From the NCBI GenBank assembly GCA_003342895.1, contig PTFA01000305.1, positions 372,001-436,000 of the forward strand: a stretch of 64,000 nucleotides of DNA. Reading direction: 5' to 3'. The position numbers were made by a program, and so were the translations under genes. The notes beneath the pieces were generated by a model, which did not search any database, was not told the DNA's origin, and saw only the letters and a program-made list of their open reading frames with translations. Positions 1-11,700 of the stretch are shown piece by piece (positions within the stretch are counted from its first letter, which is position 1; each line of letters begins with the position of its first letter). Source of the stretch: Casuarius casuarius (taxonomy: Eukaryota > Chordata > Aves > Casuariiformes > Casuariidae).

Positions 1-3000
1 ATTCATCTCCCTCTCCCAGAAAATAATGAAATTTTTGGCAAACTGTGGTAAATCTTAATCTTCAGATTTCCATTAATCTGGAAAAATTGGCAAATAACAC
101 AGCTTAAGTATAACAAGATATATTTAAAATACAAATGGTTTATAACCTGGATACCAGGTAGCCATTAATAGCAGCATCCAAACAAATTCCTAGAACTGTA
201 TCTACACCGGTGCCTAAGTACCTGAGCCTTAACTTTACTCCCATGTCTCAGTGGGATTGCTCTAGGAGTGAAGTTACTCCCTGTGTCAGCATCTGTTAAA
301 TGAGATCCATGACTACAGCTGGCAGTTGGAAAACTGAAGCAAGAAATGAATTAGCATTTCAAATATTTCAGTATATATACTATTCCCATGTCACCAATTA
401 CAATCCCATCTGTACAAAATTGTGCCAAAAATACTCAGATTTTAATATCTTTCCTTTTCATCAAAGTTTTCTAAATACTTTGCTCACATTAAAAAGTAAA
501 TTTAAAAGGCTGGTTCTTTAGCACCAACCTATCAAATGGTCAGCATTGCTATCACAAGCAACAGGGCATTAATATAATACAAACTACTTGCTAGCGCTGG
601 AGTGACTTCATTTCAACAGAAGTATAGTTTTTATTATTTTTGAGTTCTTGACCATTTACCCATTATCGCTTTTTCTCTTATAGATAAAAGAAATAATGGG
701 AATATGCTATCTGAAAAGCAAACAGGAAGGTAAGTTATCTTAAAAATGAGCTTTCCCTATCAACTTGGCCTTTCTCTCAGTTTTTTCCTCTTGCTTTTTT
801 CCCCCCGTCTTTTCTTCCTCTCCTGCTTCTGTGGTAATACCAATTCACTATAGGACTTACAAAACTGAAGATAATAAAATCCTTGAATAATACATATGCT
901 GTTAGAAAAGAAAGCTGGAGCAGACCCAGTTCATTTTTTTAAACAGAAAACTTATCTCAGGGGCAAGAGCAGTCCAAAACTATAAGCAAACATTTTTATA
1001 AAATGTATTCTGTGTTTTTGAAGAATAAATCTCTCCCTATCAGAGTTGCTGTTTCTTGTCAGAGGGTCTCAGAAAATGATTATAGTTCAAGTCAAGATAG
1101 CTGAGATAGCCGCCTTATTCAATTAAATGCAAAATTTAGCATACTATTATTTGTTATACTTAATGCATTCGTTTCCAAAAATACGCTGTGAGATAACAGC
1201 ATGGGAAATACAGAAAGTTTTAGTATAACACAGAAATTTTACAAGTTATCATAGAACAAGTTTTACCTATGGGAAAAGAAAGAGAAAGCGCTGAACTGAA
1301 AAAGCCAAATAACAATAAAAAAGAGTAATTTCAGCTGTTTTAAGAATGGCGTGAGACCCCCTACTTTGCAGTCTCTCTATACTTTAAGATAAATTGTATG
1401 AAAATGTCTCAACTCAGTATTTCAATAAAATATAATGGAAATTCTGTAATGAGATTAAAAACAGATCTATGAAAATAAAGAAATATACAGCAGGTTTATC
1501 TTAAAACTCTCATGCTAATTTGAACAATAATAATTTGATTTCATTAAAACTGATTGCTTTAAGTGCTGTACAAAGGTACATAATTTACACACACACATCC
1601 CCAAGAACTCTTCTTCAGAAGCAGAGTTCGAAAAAGTTTCAGAGATTGCAAAGTTTGAGGAAAATATTAGTCATGAATGAAAGAGCAACAAACAGAATAC
1701 TTTCATCTGTGTGACATTTCAAAGTTTTATATTACTAATTTAAAATGTAGTGATGCAATTGAAATAGGTGTGGACTCCACAAGTCCTTGCTCCCAGGAGG
1801 AGTCCCAGCAGCTTGAATACATTTTCTTAGGTAAGCAGGACTAGCTTTGAGTATAGACATTTGGAGAATCGCCTCCTCCCCCACAAATTTATGAAATATG
1901 TTAAAATAGCAGACATGCCTTGACTGGGTATAACACTTCTGTTATGACAGAGTATGTTTACTCTTCAGCATTGTAGTTAAAAGCCTATGTCGATGTAAAG
2001 CTCTACTGTAACTTTCCATGGAAAAAATATTTTACAGTATGCCTCAAATCCTGTGAACTAATGCAAACCCAAAGACTCGAGCACAGACACTGCTATGAAT
2101 TATGTTGTTCAATGCCAGAACTCTGTGCAATAACATCAGCTTATTATACTTATTATGAGGCTCAACATTTGCCATGCAAATAAATTTAATCACAACTTAC
2201 TTTCTTCGCTACTTGGAGAAACTGGTTTTTTTTATTATAAATGCTTAAGCTGTTTTGCAGATAACTGATGACCTTAGTCTTTGGAACAAAATCTCATAAG
2301 AGTAAAGGTTTGTACTTTTCAAATATCACCTAAAGTCATTTTATACTAAGGGCACACACACATTAAATAATAACTGAATACTTAGGGTTTAAGTACCTCT
2401 GGAATACCGTGTTTCCGTATACGAAACGGACAGCAGACAAAAGACACTATAAAGAATTACACAAATTTTAATGTTTCCTCCCTCTTGTTCATAGCTTAAA
2501 ATATAAAGCTGTCAAGCATGTAGTTTATCAACCAGAGCATTTAAAAGTAAGCATACAAAACACAAAGCAGGCACCAGACAGAAAAAAGAGTAAAATCTAA
2601 GAACTTATTCACTGGATGACACATACCATTCTGTGACAGAGGAATACTTTTATTTAACAACCCGATATTCCTCTAACGGAGACAAACAGCTGAATCAGAA
2701 GCGACATAATAGGAAGACAGACAGGATGACCATTTCTTTCCTCACAGAATAAAAAACCAAACAAAGCCACCCCCCAAACCATTATCATGTGAGACAGAAA
2801 AGATCTTCTCCAAACACAAAGTCGACACGCGGACAAGCAGGTGTTTGCATTCTCTGCAGTTTAACTCATGGATTTCATTGTGTGCTTCATAGAAAGAAAA
2901 AGAGTTTCATTTGGAGGTCTTACAGGGAAACAAAGAATTTCAACAAGGCGTCCTGATAAACATCTTACACTGTTAAACATCTTCACCCAGAAGAGAGAGA

Positions 3001-3190
3001 AAAATCTACCCCGTTGTAAGCAACCGTGGACATCTTTTGTTCCCTGATAAATATTTGTCTTTGTCTTTTGTGATAAGGTCTGCTGCCTTCGCTTCACACA
3101 AAAAGGGCCTGGTTGTTTCTGTATAGAAAACATTTAATTAAGATCATTTCCGATTTTCTAGCCCCCTGCGTGCTGGAGAAAAAGGCAAGC
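1..3190. other. AT-rich non-coding stretch upstream of the first CpG island
   Basis: I see no gene here. Reading frames are short, have no recognisable domains and look like chance frames in AT-rich DNA. I see no young transposon and no tandem repeat beyond short A or T runs. The last 350 bases lead into the CpG island. A minus-strand sequence resembling a splice donor (CAGT followed by GTAAGA, near 2968) could belong to a transcript leaving the island leftward, but one such match is weak evidence. Confidence 0.5.
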
Positions 3191-3315
3191 AATAAGGTAG
3201 AAAAACCGGCACCCGCTGGCCGTAAGCAGGGTCGAACAAACGTCCTGCAGCTCCCAGGCAAGGAAACATGGGCCCCCCTGCCGGCTGCCGACGGCGAGGG
3301 AGCCAGCCCCGCGGG

Positions 3316-3371
3316 CCGCCGCCCGCCGCCGCCGCCCGCCCGCCGCCGCCAACAGCTCCGCCGCCGCCGCC
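3316..3371. repeat. Interrupted GCC/CCG trinucleotide run
   Basis: Runs of GCC and CCG triplets are interrupted by AACAGCT, inside the CpG island. On the minus strand this reads as GGC/CGG triplets, a class often found in vertebrate 5' untranslated regions and prone to length change. The interruptions suggest a stable allele. Confidence 0.8.
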
Positions 3372-3428
3372 AACGGCCCCGCGGCCTGAGGGGGAGCGCC
3401 CCGGCGGTCGCAGGCCTCTGCCCTGCGC

Positions 3429-3440
3429 GCCGTTAACGGC
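3429..3440. promoter_or_regulatory. 12-bp palindrome GCCGTTAACGGC with two MYB-like cores
   Basis: This is a perfect palindrome inside the CpG island. Each half contains the AACGG/CCGTT core that resembles a MYB recognition element, so the site presents two back-to-back copies. Factor binding is inference; the palindrome itself is directly visible. Confidence 0.4.
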
Positions 3441-3501
3441 GAGCGGGCAGCACCCCCGGGCCTGCCTCGGCGCGGGCGGCGGGCGTCTCGGGGCGCCGCA
3501 G

Positions 3502-3507
3502 CACGTG
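3502..3507. promoter_or_regulatory. CACGTG E-box in the first CpG island
   Basis: A canonical palindromic E-box within an unmistakable CpG island. Such sites bind MYC/MAX, USF and related bHLH-zipper factors in vertebrates. Occupancy here is not known. Confidence 0.4.
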
Positions 3508-3627
3508 TCTCGCCATCGCCCGCGGCTCCGAGGGCGAGAGCTGCGGGGCCAAGCGATAGAGCGAAAGCGGCGCGAGCGGCTACGTGGGTTTGATCTGCCT
3601 AGCCGGGAGGGAGGAGAAGAAAATGTT

Positions 3628-3666
3628 GCTGTGTTTGTTGTTGTTGTTGCTGTTTGTTGTTGTTTC
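3628..3666. repeat. TTG/TTGCTG low-complexity run
   Basis: GTTGTTGTTGTTGCTGTTTGTTGTTG-like triplet sequence immediately downstream of the first CpG island. It is imperfect and probably slippage-derived. If the island transcribes rightward, this would be transcribed with it, just before a donor-like GTAAGA. Confidence 0.7.
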
Positions 3667-3709
3667 GGTGGGGTAAGACCGAGCTGCTGTTCCCACTACG
3701 TTTTTTAAT

Positions 3710-6185
3710 CCGTTTGAAAGCAGTCTACAATTGGGGTTTTGCCTCTTTGTCAGAATTTCGACTTCACAAACATAAAAGCCTTCATAGTACAATGAAGAAC
3801 GAGAAGAGCTTTAACTATTTTTAAATTATTCTAAATTATTCTGTTTACAAAAAGCCACGCCAGCTTCTAAAGATTCTTTCCAACATTAGTTCTTGGAGCA
3901 CTTGCTAAGACATATAAGCAGGAATGGTCATTCTGAATGCCAAGAATTAGAGTCAAATTAAAAGAAAGTGATACGAGTAAGAAGAAATTCAGCAAGAAAC
4001 TTCACTAATAAATATGCACAGAGGAGAGGATCGTTCCCACGATCCAAATACACAACACAGGAGATGAGCTCCTACAACGAACATGACACAGTCCTCATAG
4101 ATCTTCATTTGGTTAAACATTCAGAAAGCACAAAGTCACTTTTTTTTTCCTTCAAAGCTTAGCACAATAAACTACAGTTCTTTAAAAGCTGTACCAGCTT
4201 TCAGAGTGCAGAACTTTTTTTTTCTCCAGGAATATCAAAGCTTTTATTTCATGAATGCATTTCAAGATCTTTAACTTCTTCACTGTGTGACACTAAAGAC
4301 AACACCATAAACAGAAATAGATGCTTAACATAAACAAATCAAAGTCATTCTATACTTCTCTGGCCATCTGTCTCCCCATAAATGCGTACGAAAAAACTAA
4401 AATTTGTTCAGAGCAACTATGTTAAAAGTCTATCATGTTACTGTTTCAAGGGAAAAAAAGCAAAACCAAAAAGTGCTAACAGTATCATCTTACCTGCCTT
4501 TTAGGCAAAAATAGGAAAAACACAACATACAAGAAAGACTGCAAGCTGACAAACTCTGGATTAGCAACAGCCATTGACCCAGTGAAAATAATCAGGCCCA
4601 CTTTTTCTTTAGGTGAAACAAATTACTCCTCTAGGTACCAACACATCAAGAGTTTGATTACAGCTCAACCTGAAATTACAGTACGTACAATGCTATACAC
4701 CTCTACGCTTGTACCAAGTTTGCTTATCAAAGCATTCTTTCTACAAGAAGTGTTTGTTATGATCCCATAAATATTGTGCTTACAGTTTTGAACTGAGAAA
4801 GGTAAATGCACCTTATTTCAGGCTGCTTTGCATAGTCCCATTTCACAGTCATCAGGTAATAACTGAACTTGAGAGCTACATTTTTTAAATCTCCATTAGT
4901 AGTTAAAAGTTTTAAGTTAGATTCTGATAAAAGTCTTGATCTTCCTAAAACTTAATCGTGAAACTAAAGTTAGTTTTGTTAGCAGCACCACCAATTTTAC
5001 AGGAGCAAATCAGACAATCTTATACGTATTAATATGTATGTAGAGTCAGTACCTAAAAGACAGTATTTTTAAAGTACCATGATACAGAAACTTTCATATG
5101 TCTCTGTTTTGTGTATCTGTGAGCACTGGGACAAAATAATGGATACATTCACATTTTTATAAGGGAGGAAATTCTCTAATATATGACAAAGACAGTGCCA
5201 CAAACACGATACTGTCTTTTCAGCAGTTTGTGTACATTCAACAACAAAGACAGCCATAAACAAGACCAAAGAGTGTAATGAGATTAATCCAAGATTATCT
5301 TAATTGATCCTCTCCATAAGTACAGTGAAACCGCATTCACTTAAGGGCATTCAAGAGGATAATGAGTAAGTAGGAATTACCTGACTTTAACATCAGCACA
5401 GAACTGACAATATGAAACAGCCATGCAGAATACTGGACCCAAATTAAACTAAGATAAAGATTAAAAGCTTCTGTCACTTACAGAACACCACCAAGACACC
5501 CAACTATGTTTTAACTTTTGTTTATATAGCAGGACAGATAAAGATAGTTGTAAACTGAGACTACTTCCATATTCTGAGAATACATTTCTCACTATAAATA
5601 AATAATAAATAAATAAATATCTTTTCCAAGAAAAGTTAGATAAAGCCTTTTCCAAAAGTGATCTGGTTTTCACCTAAAAAGTCTGGGGTTAGAAGAGAGA
5701 AGTCTTCATTTGCTAAAAGCATGCGGCAATTTTTAAGCAGCTCAAATACACTGAAGAAGTAAGGCAGTGCACTTAGAATCTACTCCAATATCTGGCCATT
5801 GTTTAAGTAACACATGACTAAAAACCATTAACTCTTAATAATCAAGGAAAGCTAGAAATTTCACTATATGACAGCACGGATTGTAAGTTAACCTTATCTT
5901 TATGAACTCAATAGAACGAAGAAAGAAACAAAGGCAAATACACGTAAACAAAACATGCTGCCTGTCACTGGCAGGTCAAGCATGTTCTATACAGAACAGA
6001 GAAAAACGTGTATAGCAAGTTTTTTCCTAGAAATAACTTTTTTTTTTAGATGATAATTGTTCCTGTTATTTTTGTTGTATTGTATATTCATGTTATTGTT
6101 AGTTTTGGAGTGCTTTGTTTTAACCTAAGTCATCTAGATGCTGTTCACATCATAGATTCCTGATTGTCCAGAATTTTATCTTCTG
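3710..6185. other. AT-rich non-coding stretch between CpG island and CR1
   Basis: No gene or well-preserved repeat is recognised. It holds an AAAT microsatellite at about 5594-5619 and scattered A/T runs. All frames are short, without domains. Confidence 0.5.
5594..5619. repeat. AAAT microsatellite
   Basis: Tandem AAAT/AATA tetranucleotides with one unit shortened; a typical simple repeat. Confidence 0.8.
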
Positions 6186-6257
6186 CATAAGGATGCTTAT
6201 AGAGGCACTGCCTTACTGTGCAGGTATGGGGTTAGGAAAGCCAAAGCCCAGCTGGCA

Positions 6258-7626
6258 GTGAATTACCAATCCCATCTGGTAAGGGACATGAAGGGCAACA
6301 AGAAGGGCTTCTACAGGTGTATGAGCAGCGAAAGAAAGACTAGGGAAAATGTGAACTGGCTGCTGAATGGGGCTGGGGACTTGGTGATAAAGGAAATGGA
6401 GAAGGCTGAAGTACTCAGTACCTTGTTTGCCTTGGTCTTTATGGGTAGGATTGCCCTTCAGGAATTCCAGGCCTCTGAGACCCATTGGAAAGCCTGGAGC
6501 AAGGAAGACTTGCCCGTGGTGGAGAAGGAACAGGTTAGAGAACATTTAAACAACCTGGACATACCCAGGTCCCTGAGGTCAGATGGGATACACCAACGAG
6601 TGCTGAGGGAGCTGGCTGATGTCACTTTGAGGCCACTCTCAATACTCTTTGAAAGGTTGTGATGATTGGGAAGGTTCCTGAGGACCAGAAGAAAGCAAAT
6701 GCCACTCCTGCCTTCAAGAAGAGCCAAAAGGAGGATCTGGGCAACTGCAGGCCAGTCAGCCTCAGCCTGGTCTCTTAGAAAGTGATGGGGCAAATCCTCT
6801 TGGAAACTATTTCCAAACATATTAAGAAGGTGATTGGGAGCAGCCAGCATGCATTTATAAAGGGGGAATCATGCTTCACCAATCTGATAGCCTTCTACGG
6901 ATGAAGTGACTAACTTGGTGGATGAAGGTAGAGCAGTGGATGTTGTTTATCTTGCCTTTAGCAAGGCTTTCAGTCCTGTCTCACATAACACCCTCATGGA
7001 TAAGTTGATGAAGTATGGAATATTAAATGAACAGCAAGATGGACTGAAAGCTGACTGAACTGCCAGCCGCAAAAGATTGAGACCAGTGTCACAGAGTCCA
7101 GCCAGAGGCCAGTCACCAGTGAGGTACCCAATGGATCTATACTGGGGCCAATACTGCGTAGCATCTTCACTAATGATTTGGATGATGGGAAGTGTGCACT
7201 GCAGCAAGTTTGCAGATGACACAAAACTAGGAGGAGCTGTTGATACACCAGATGGTTGTGCTGCCCTTCAGAAGGGCCAAAATAGGCTAGAGAAATAGGC
7301 AGGCTGGAGCTTCATGAAGTTTAACAATGGGAAAGACCTGCACCTGTGGAGGAATGACCTCATGCACCCGTACAGGCTGGGGGGCTGACTGTCTAGAAAG
7401 CAGCTTTGCAGAGAAGGTCCTGGTGGACAACAAGTTGACCGTGAGCCACCAATGCACCCATGCAGCTAAGAAGGCAAACAGCGTCCTGGGCTGCATTAGG
7501 AAGATCATTGCCAGCAAGTCAAGGGAGGTGATCCTTCCCTTTTCCCCAGCCCTGGTGAGACCGCATCTGGAGCGCTACGTCCAGGTTTGGGCTCCCCAGT
7601 ACAAGAGAGATAGCGACATGCTGTAG
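6258..7626 (+). pseudogene. CR1 ORF2 remnant (reverse transcriptase region), inactive
   Basis: Fragments of the CR1 reverse transcriptase follow one another on the plus strand. The first open piece (6258-6662) carries the ORF2 stretch before the palm domain and ends at a stop near 6660. The middle (6663-7076) has several stops. The third piece (7077-7298) contains FADDTKLGG at 7209-7235, the catalytic F-A-D-D box of non-LTR reverse transcriptases, then stops. The remainder continues in another frame (7327-7626), showing the family's C-terminal stretch around [16 protein letters not shown]. Intact ORF2 would also need an upstream endonuclease domain, absent here. With at least one frameshift and several stops, no functional enzyme can be made. 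Confidence 0.9.
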
Positions 7627-8070
7627 CAGGTCCAGTAAAGGATCACTAAGATGATTAAGACATTGGAGCATCTGACATATGAGGAGAGGCTGAGAGATCT
7701 GGACTGTTTAGCCTGGAGAAGAGAAGGCTTAGGGGGATCTTACCAACATATATAAATACCTGATGGGAGGAGAGTAAAGAAGATGGAGCCAAACTCTTCT
7801 CATTGGTGCCCAGTGACAGGACAAGAGGTAATGGGCACACATTGAAATACAGGAAATTCCACTTAAACATAAGAAACAACTTTTTTTACTGTGAGGATGG
7901 TCAAGCACTGGAACAGACTGCCCAGAGAGATTGTGAATTCTCTATCCTTCAAGATATTCAAAATCCAACTGGATAAGGCCCTGAGCAACCTGCTGTAGCT
8001 GACCCTGCTCTGGGCAGAGGGTTGAACTAGAAAATCTCCAGTTGCCTGCCAACCTCCATCGTCCTGTGTG

Positions 8071-8078
8071 ATTCTGTG
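8071..8078 (+). repeat. CR1 3'-terminal octamer ATTCTGTG
   Basis: The terminal repeat unit of the first CR1 copy, preceded by a degenerate unit. It fixes the orientation and the 3' end of that insertion. Confidence 0.85.
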
Positions 8079-8251
8079 CATTAGCCACTATGATAAACTT
8101 AATGGTAGAACACAGACAGCTGTTTGTCCACTGTTTACCACAACTATGTCTATTAAATTATCCAGGCTGGAGAAAGAAAGAAATCAAAAAGAACTTGGAT
8201 AGAAAAGTGGGCACATAGCTAGAAGACTGAAGACAGACTTGGGTCATACAT

Positions 8252-8265
8252 AAAAAAAAAAAAAA
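8252..8265. repeat. A14 run between the two CR1 copies
   Basis: A homopolymer in the roughly 220-base spacer separating the two CR1 insertions. The rest of the spacer is unrecognised AT-rich DNA. Confidence 0.8.
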
Positions 8266-8304
8266 GGAGAAATCAAAGTAGACTTCTAATCTGAATCACA
8301 TACT

Positions 8305-8757
8305 GCAGTGAGTCCAGTGGCAGGCCACCAAGCTGGTGAGGGGCTGGAGCATAGGATGTATGAAGAGGCTGAGGGAGCTGGACCTCTTCAGCTCCCTGGA
8401 GAAAGGAAGGCTCAGGGGAGACCTTCTCACTGTCTACAACTACCTGATCAGAGGATACAGAGAAGCTGGAACCAGACTCTTCTCAGGGGTGCAGAGCAGC
8501 AGGATAAGAGGCAACAAACACAAGTTGGAACATGGGTAATTATGATCAGATGTACAGAAAAAAAAAATTACTATGAGAGAGGTCAAACCCTGGCACATGC
8601 TGCCCATAGAGTTTGTGGGATATCCGTTGTTGGAGGTATTCAAGACTCAACTGGACATGGCACTGAGCAGCCAGCTCTAATTAGACCTGTTTTGAGCAAG
8701 CTGGACTGGAGACCTCCATAGGTCCCCTCCACCCTCAGTTATCCTGTGATTCTGTGA
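8305..8757 (+). mobile_element. Second CR1 LINE fragment, 3' end only
   Basis: About 450 bases match the 3' end of CR1: the last coding stretch, in the frames around 8308-8539, then the 3' untranslated region. The end is ATCCTGTG followed by ATTCTGTG (8741-8756), two units of the CR1 terminal octamer. It lies in the same orientation as the larger copy about 220 bases upstream. It covers the same 3' region as the end of that copy (compare 7650-8078), so this is a separate insertion and not a continuation. Local differences, such as an A-rich stretch at about 8561-8570, show independent mutation. Severe 5' truncation is usual for CR1. Confidence 0.92.
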
Positions 8758-8759
8758 TC

Positions 8760-11700
8760 ACCATGACTGCAGAAAGAGTAAGAACATAACTCGTGGGCAA
8801 CTTTTCAAGCATAAATAAATGGACTACACCTAGGAGCTTGGAACTGATTTGTTCTTGATACAACTTAAAAGAAAAAAAATGCATTTCCTAAAAGGCCATG
8901 AACCTCTCCTCTTTCAAATTTGTTAATGAAAATCACCTCTGCAAAACTGCTGGCAGGAAATCACCTTGTCAAAAGACTGGTTTGGAAGATTTAGATAACT
9001 GACACTTACTTTATACTTCTTTTATTAAATAATTAAATACATAACAAATTGCACATATATGATGCCAAACTTTCCACATCTGAAGTCACTTGCCATTGTC
9101 ACTTTTGATTGTTATCCTCTCAAGACAGCAGTTTTTTTCTTACATATGTTTCTATAGAGCCAAGTGCTATCTAACTCTGATAAAGGCTCTTGGATGTACC
9201 ACAAGATACATTGCTAATATTAAGAGAAGTTGCACCGTAAAAGCAAACCAAACCAAACCAAAACAGTATTAATATCAGAGAAGAATTTTGAACTCTGAAT
9301 GACAGCTAGACAGAAGAGCTGTCTCACTTTGGATTTTAGCTGCTATGTGAACGGTTACATTGGTGCTGCCCTGACACACTTTTTCCAACAAATTCAAAGA
9401 CTAAACGTGCATAAAAAAATAAAGTGGCCAATTAGATAATAAAACTTGGGTTTTTTGGGTAGAAATAACCCTAAAAAGAAATTAAAACATAGATTTCCTA
9501 AGTATTTTTCATTCCACACTTACTGGCATAAATAGAACTTGCATTTTTTGCCACTACGCTTGATGACACGCAAACACATTAGAAAAGACTTCCCTGCCCT
9601 GAAGACTTCATATATTTTTTAGCCACCTGAGGAACCTCTAAATCAGTGGTTTAATTCACTGGCTAGTGTTTCAGAGAGTTCCTAAGAGCTATAGGAGTTA
9701 AGTTAATTTTCTTCAGGGCTTGAGTTTCAGGTTACATTTTTGTTTGAGAGAAATACATTCCAAATGCCATCCCTGTGCTTTCCTCTGCCAAGCAATCCCT
9801 TGCAGGCATCATCCTGCACATCCTTTACTAGGGACTTAAGATGGGCATCTTCATTCTTCCCTACTAGTCTTTTCTTCCAAAAGATTTATTTCCAGCCTTC
9901 CCTGTTTGCTTTCTGCAGGGCTTGTATTCCCAGGTTACTTCTCTAGGAAATTGTTTGCTGCAGACTAATATCTCTGAAGCCTGCTTTGAAAGGGCCAGCT
10001 TATCATGAAACAGGATCCACAGATAAATTGGGTTTTATTTACCCAATTAGACAGAGGTTTCATATACAAGCACACAAAGGAGAAGGACAGATTTTTATTC
10101 TTAAAAATTCATTTAAAACGTACTATATACAGATATTTAACAATATTCTTTGGATACTCTTCTCTCTTTTGATTAATTTTATTCTAAACTTCTGATATGG
10201 TCCCTTATTCGTACTGCAAATTTATGTGGTAACAGATGTGAATAAATCAACTGTAGTCATTTACGCACACATTTTGCCATTGCCTCTCTTAGCTGCAACT
10301 CTCATCTTCCGACCTCACCATTTCACTTAGGAACGAGTTCAACAAATGAATGGTTCAACATAAGCAAATCTGTTCAGAGGTTGAGAGATTCCTGTTCTGA
10401 ACCTTTTTCCTTCAGTTTTCCCCAGACTACAAAGTATCCTGGACAGACTGCAGAACTGTTGTCAGAGTTCAGCATTAGTATGCTCAGGAAACAAGCTGGA
10501 TATGCAAAACTCCTGGGTCTCTGAAGTCTTCAAAAACCTGCTGAAACCTGAAAGAGACCAACTAAGCCCTTGAGAGACTAACTGAAATGTAAAATAAAAA
10601 AAGTCAAGCTGGTGTTAGCTAGAGCACCTTTACAAAATACTGAAGTATAGCCCCTTGCGAATCCAGCTATTTTTTTCTTCAGTGAATTCCATATGGACTT
10701 GAAACACAGTGAAGAGCAGACTGTACTTCCCATGGATATAATTGCTTTTTAGTTGAACAAACTTCAGTATCATGAAGTTGTACTGTATTATTCCAATGCT
10801 GTAATTAATTATCACCACCCCAAAATGAAAATAAATGATCAGTGTGTGCTATAACCACTTCCAATTGATGCTAAAGAAAACAATCTGATTTTTGGTCCAG
10901 AATAACTGAAACAAATATCAATTTTTATTCCTAACTACAATACTTACTTGAAGCACTCTTGTACTTGTCCAGTTCTAATCCACACTTCCAATTCTGGGCC
11001 TACTTTCCTTGTATATACAAATATATATACATATATCCCTCAAACAGTTAACCTAATTAACTTCCTTCTCTGTCTAGTCCATCTTCAAGCCAGACCCAGA
11101 AGCACAGTCACTGAGAGCACAGGGAAGATGTAGCCCTCTTACTTTCAGTTCTGGGCTTCTCCACCAAATTCCAACTTTGCCTGCAGCAGCTCGCCATTGA
11201 AGTGGCAAACAGCAGCTCAAACGTAAGCTGGTTTTTTTCAGTCTGGAAAGAATATAATTTTTTCTAGATCTCTTTACACAGCATGTAAAACTGAAGTATT
11301 CTGAAAACTTACAGCTTGGCCAAATTGAAGCAAATTTCCACAGTGCTATAAAAGGCACCTTCCCTTCTGCCCTACCACATTAAATGAAGGACAGAAGAAA
11401 CTTCCCAGAAGACGTCACCTGAATATTAAAGGGAGGAAGGGAGTCCTCTAACTTTCTCAATTCTTTTCGCAGAAAGAGAAAGGGAAGTGTGAGCAAGATG
11501 CAGAATTTTAACTTAAATAACTACAGTTTGCCAGAATCATACAATTGCTTGAAAGCAGGGCCTTTTGTGGAAAATGCTAGGCACCATTAACAGGCAACGC
11601 TTGCCAGCCTGACAGCAAAACCACTGGTAACTTGGATAATACAAAACAGGAATTGTGAGCAACCCTGTGCTGAGCATCTTAAAACATTAAATACATTAAC

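Larger units (their letters stand above)
3200..3605. promoter_or_regulatory. CpG island, candidate promoter and first exon
   Basis: About 400 bases are dense in CpG and G+C, in sharp contrast to AT-rich flanks. Islands of this kind in vertebrates usually mark promoters of broadly expressed or developmental genes. The sequence shows a GCC/CCG triplet run (3316-3371), a CACGTG E-box (3502-3507) and a GCCGTTAACGGC palindrome (3429-3440). No TATA box is evident. Overlapping frames on both strands encode Pro/Ala/Arg-rich low-complexity peptides, as expected from CpG-rich DNA, so I do not call a protein. A plus-strand donor-like sequence (GTAAGA at 3673) lies just downstream, so a rightward transcript with a non-coding first exon is possible. 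The direction of transcription cannot be decided from the sequence. Confidence 0.75.
6190..8085 (+). mobile_element. CR1 LINE retrotransposon, 5'-truncated
   Basis: This segment reads through a degenerate CR1 ORF2 and ends in the characteristic CR1 tail, with ATTCTGTG at 8071-8078. CR1 is the dominant non-LTR retrotransposon of birds. It has no poly(A) tail and ends in short direct repeats of this octamer. At about 1.9 kb against roughly 4.5 kb for a full element, the copy lacks its 5' part, as most CR1 insertions do. The open frames are broken by stop codons and at least one frame change, so it cannot move. The 5' boundary is approximate and set by the first recognisable coding similarity. 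It is the best preserved repeat in the window, which suggests a relatively young insertion among much older relics. Confidence 0.93.

Noticed and set aside
3113..3708. Long Pro/Ala/Arg-rich frames on both strands across the first CpG island
   Set aside because: Opposite-strand frames overlap, composition explains the lack of stops, and no domain is recognisable.
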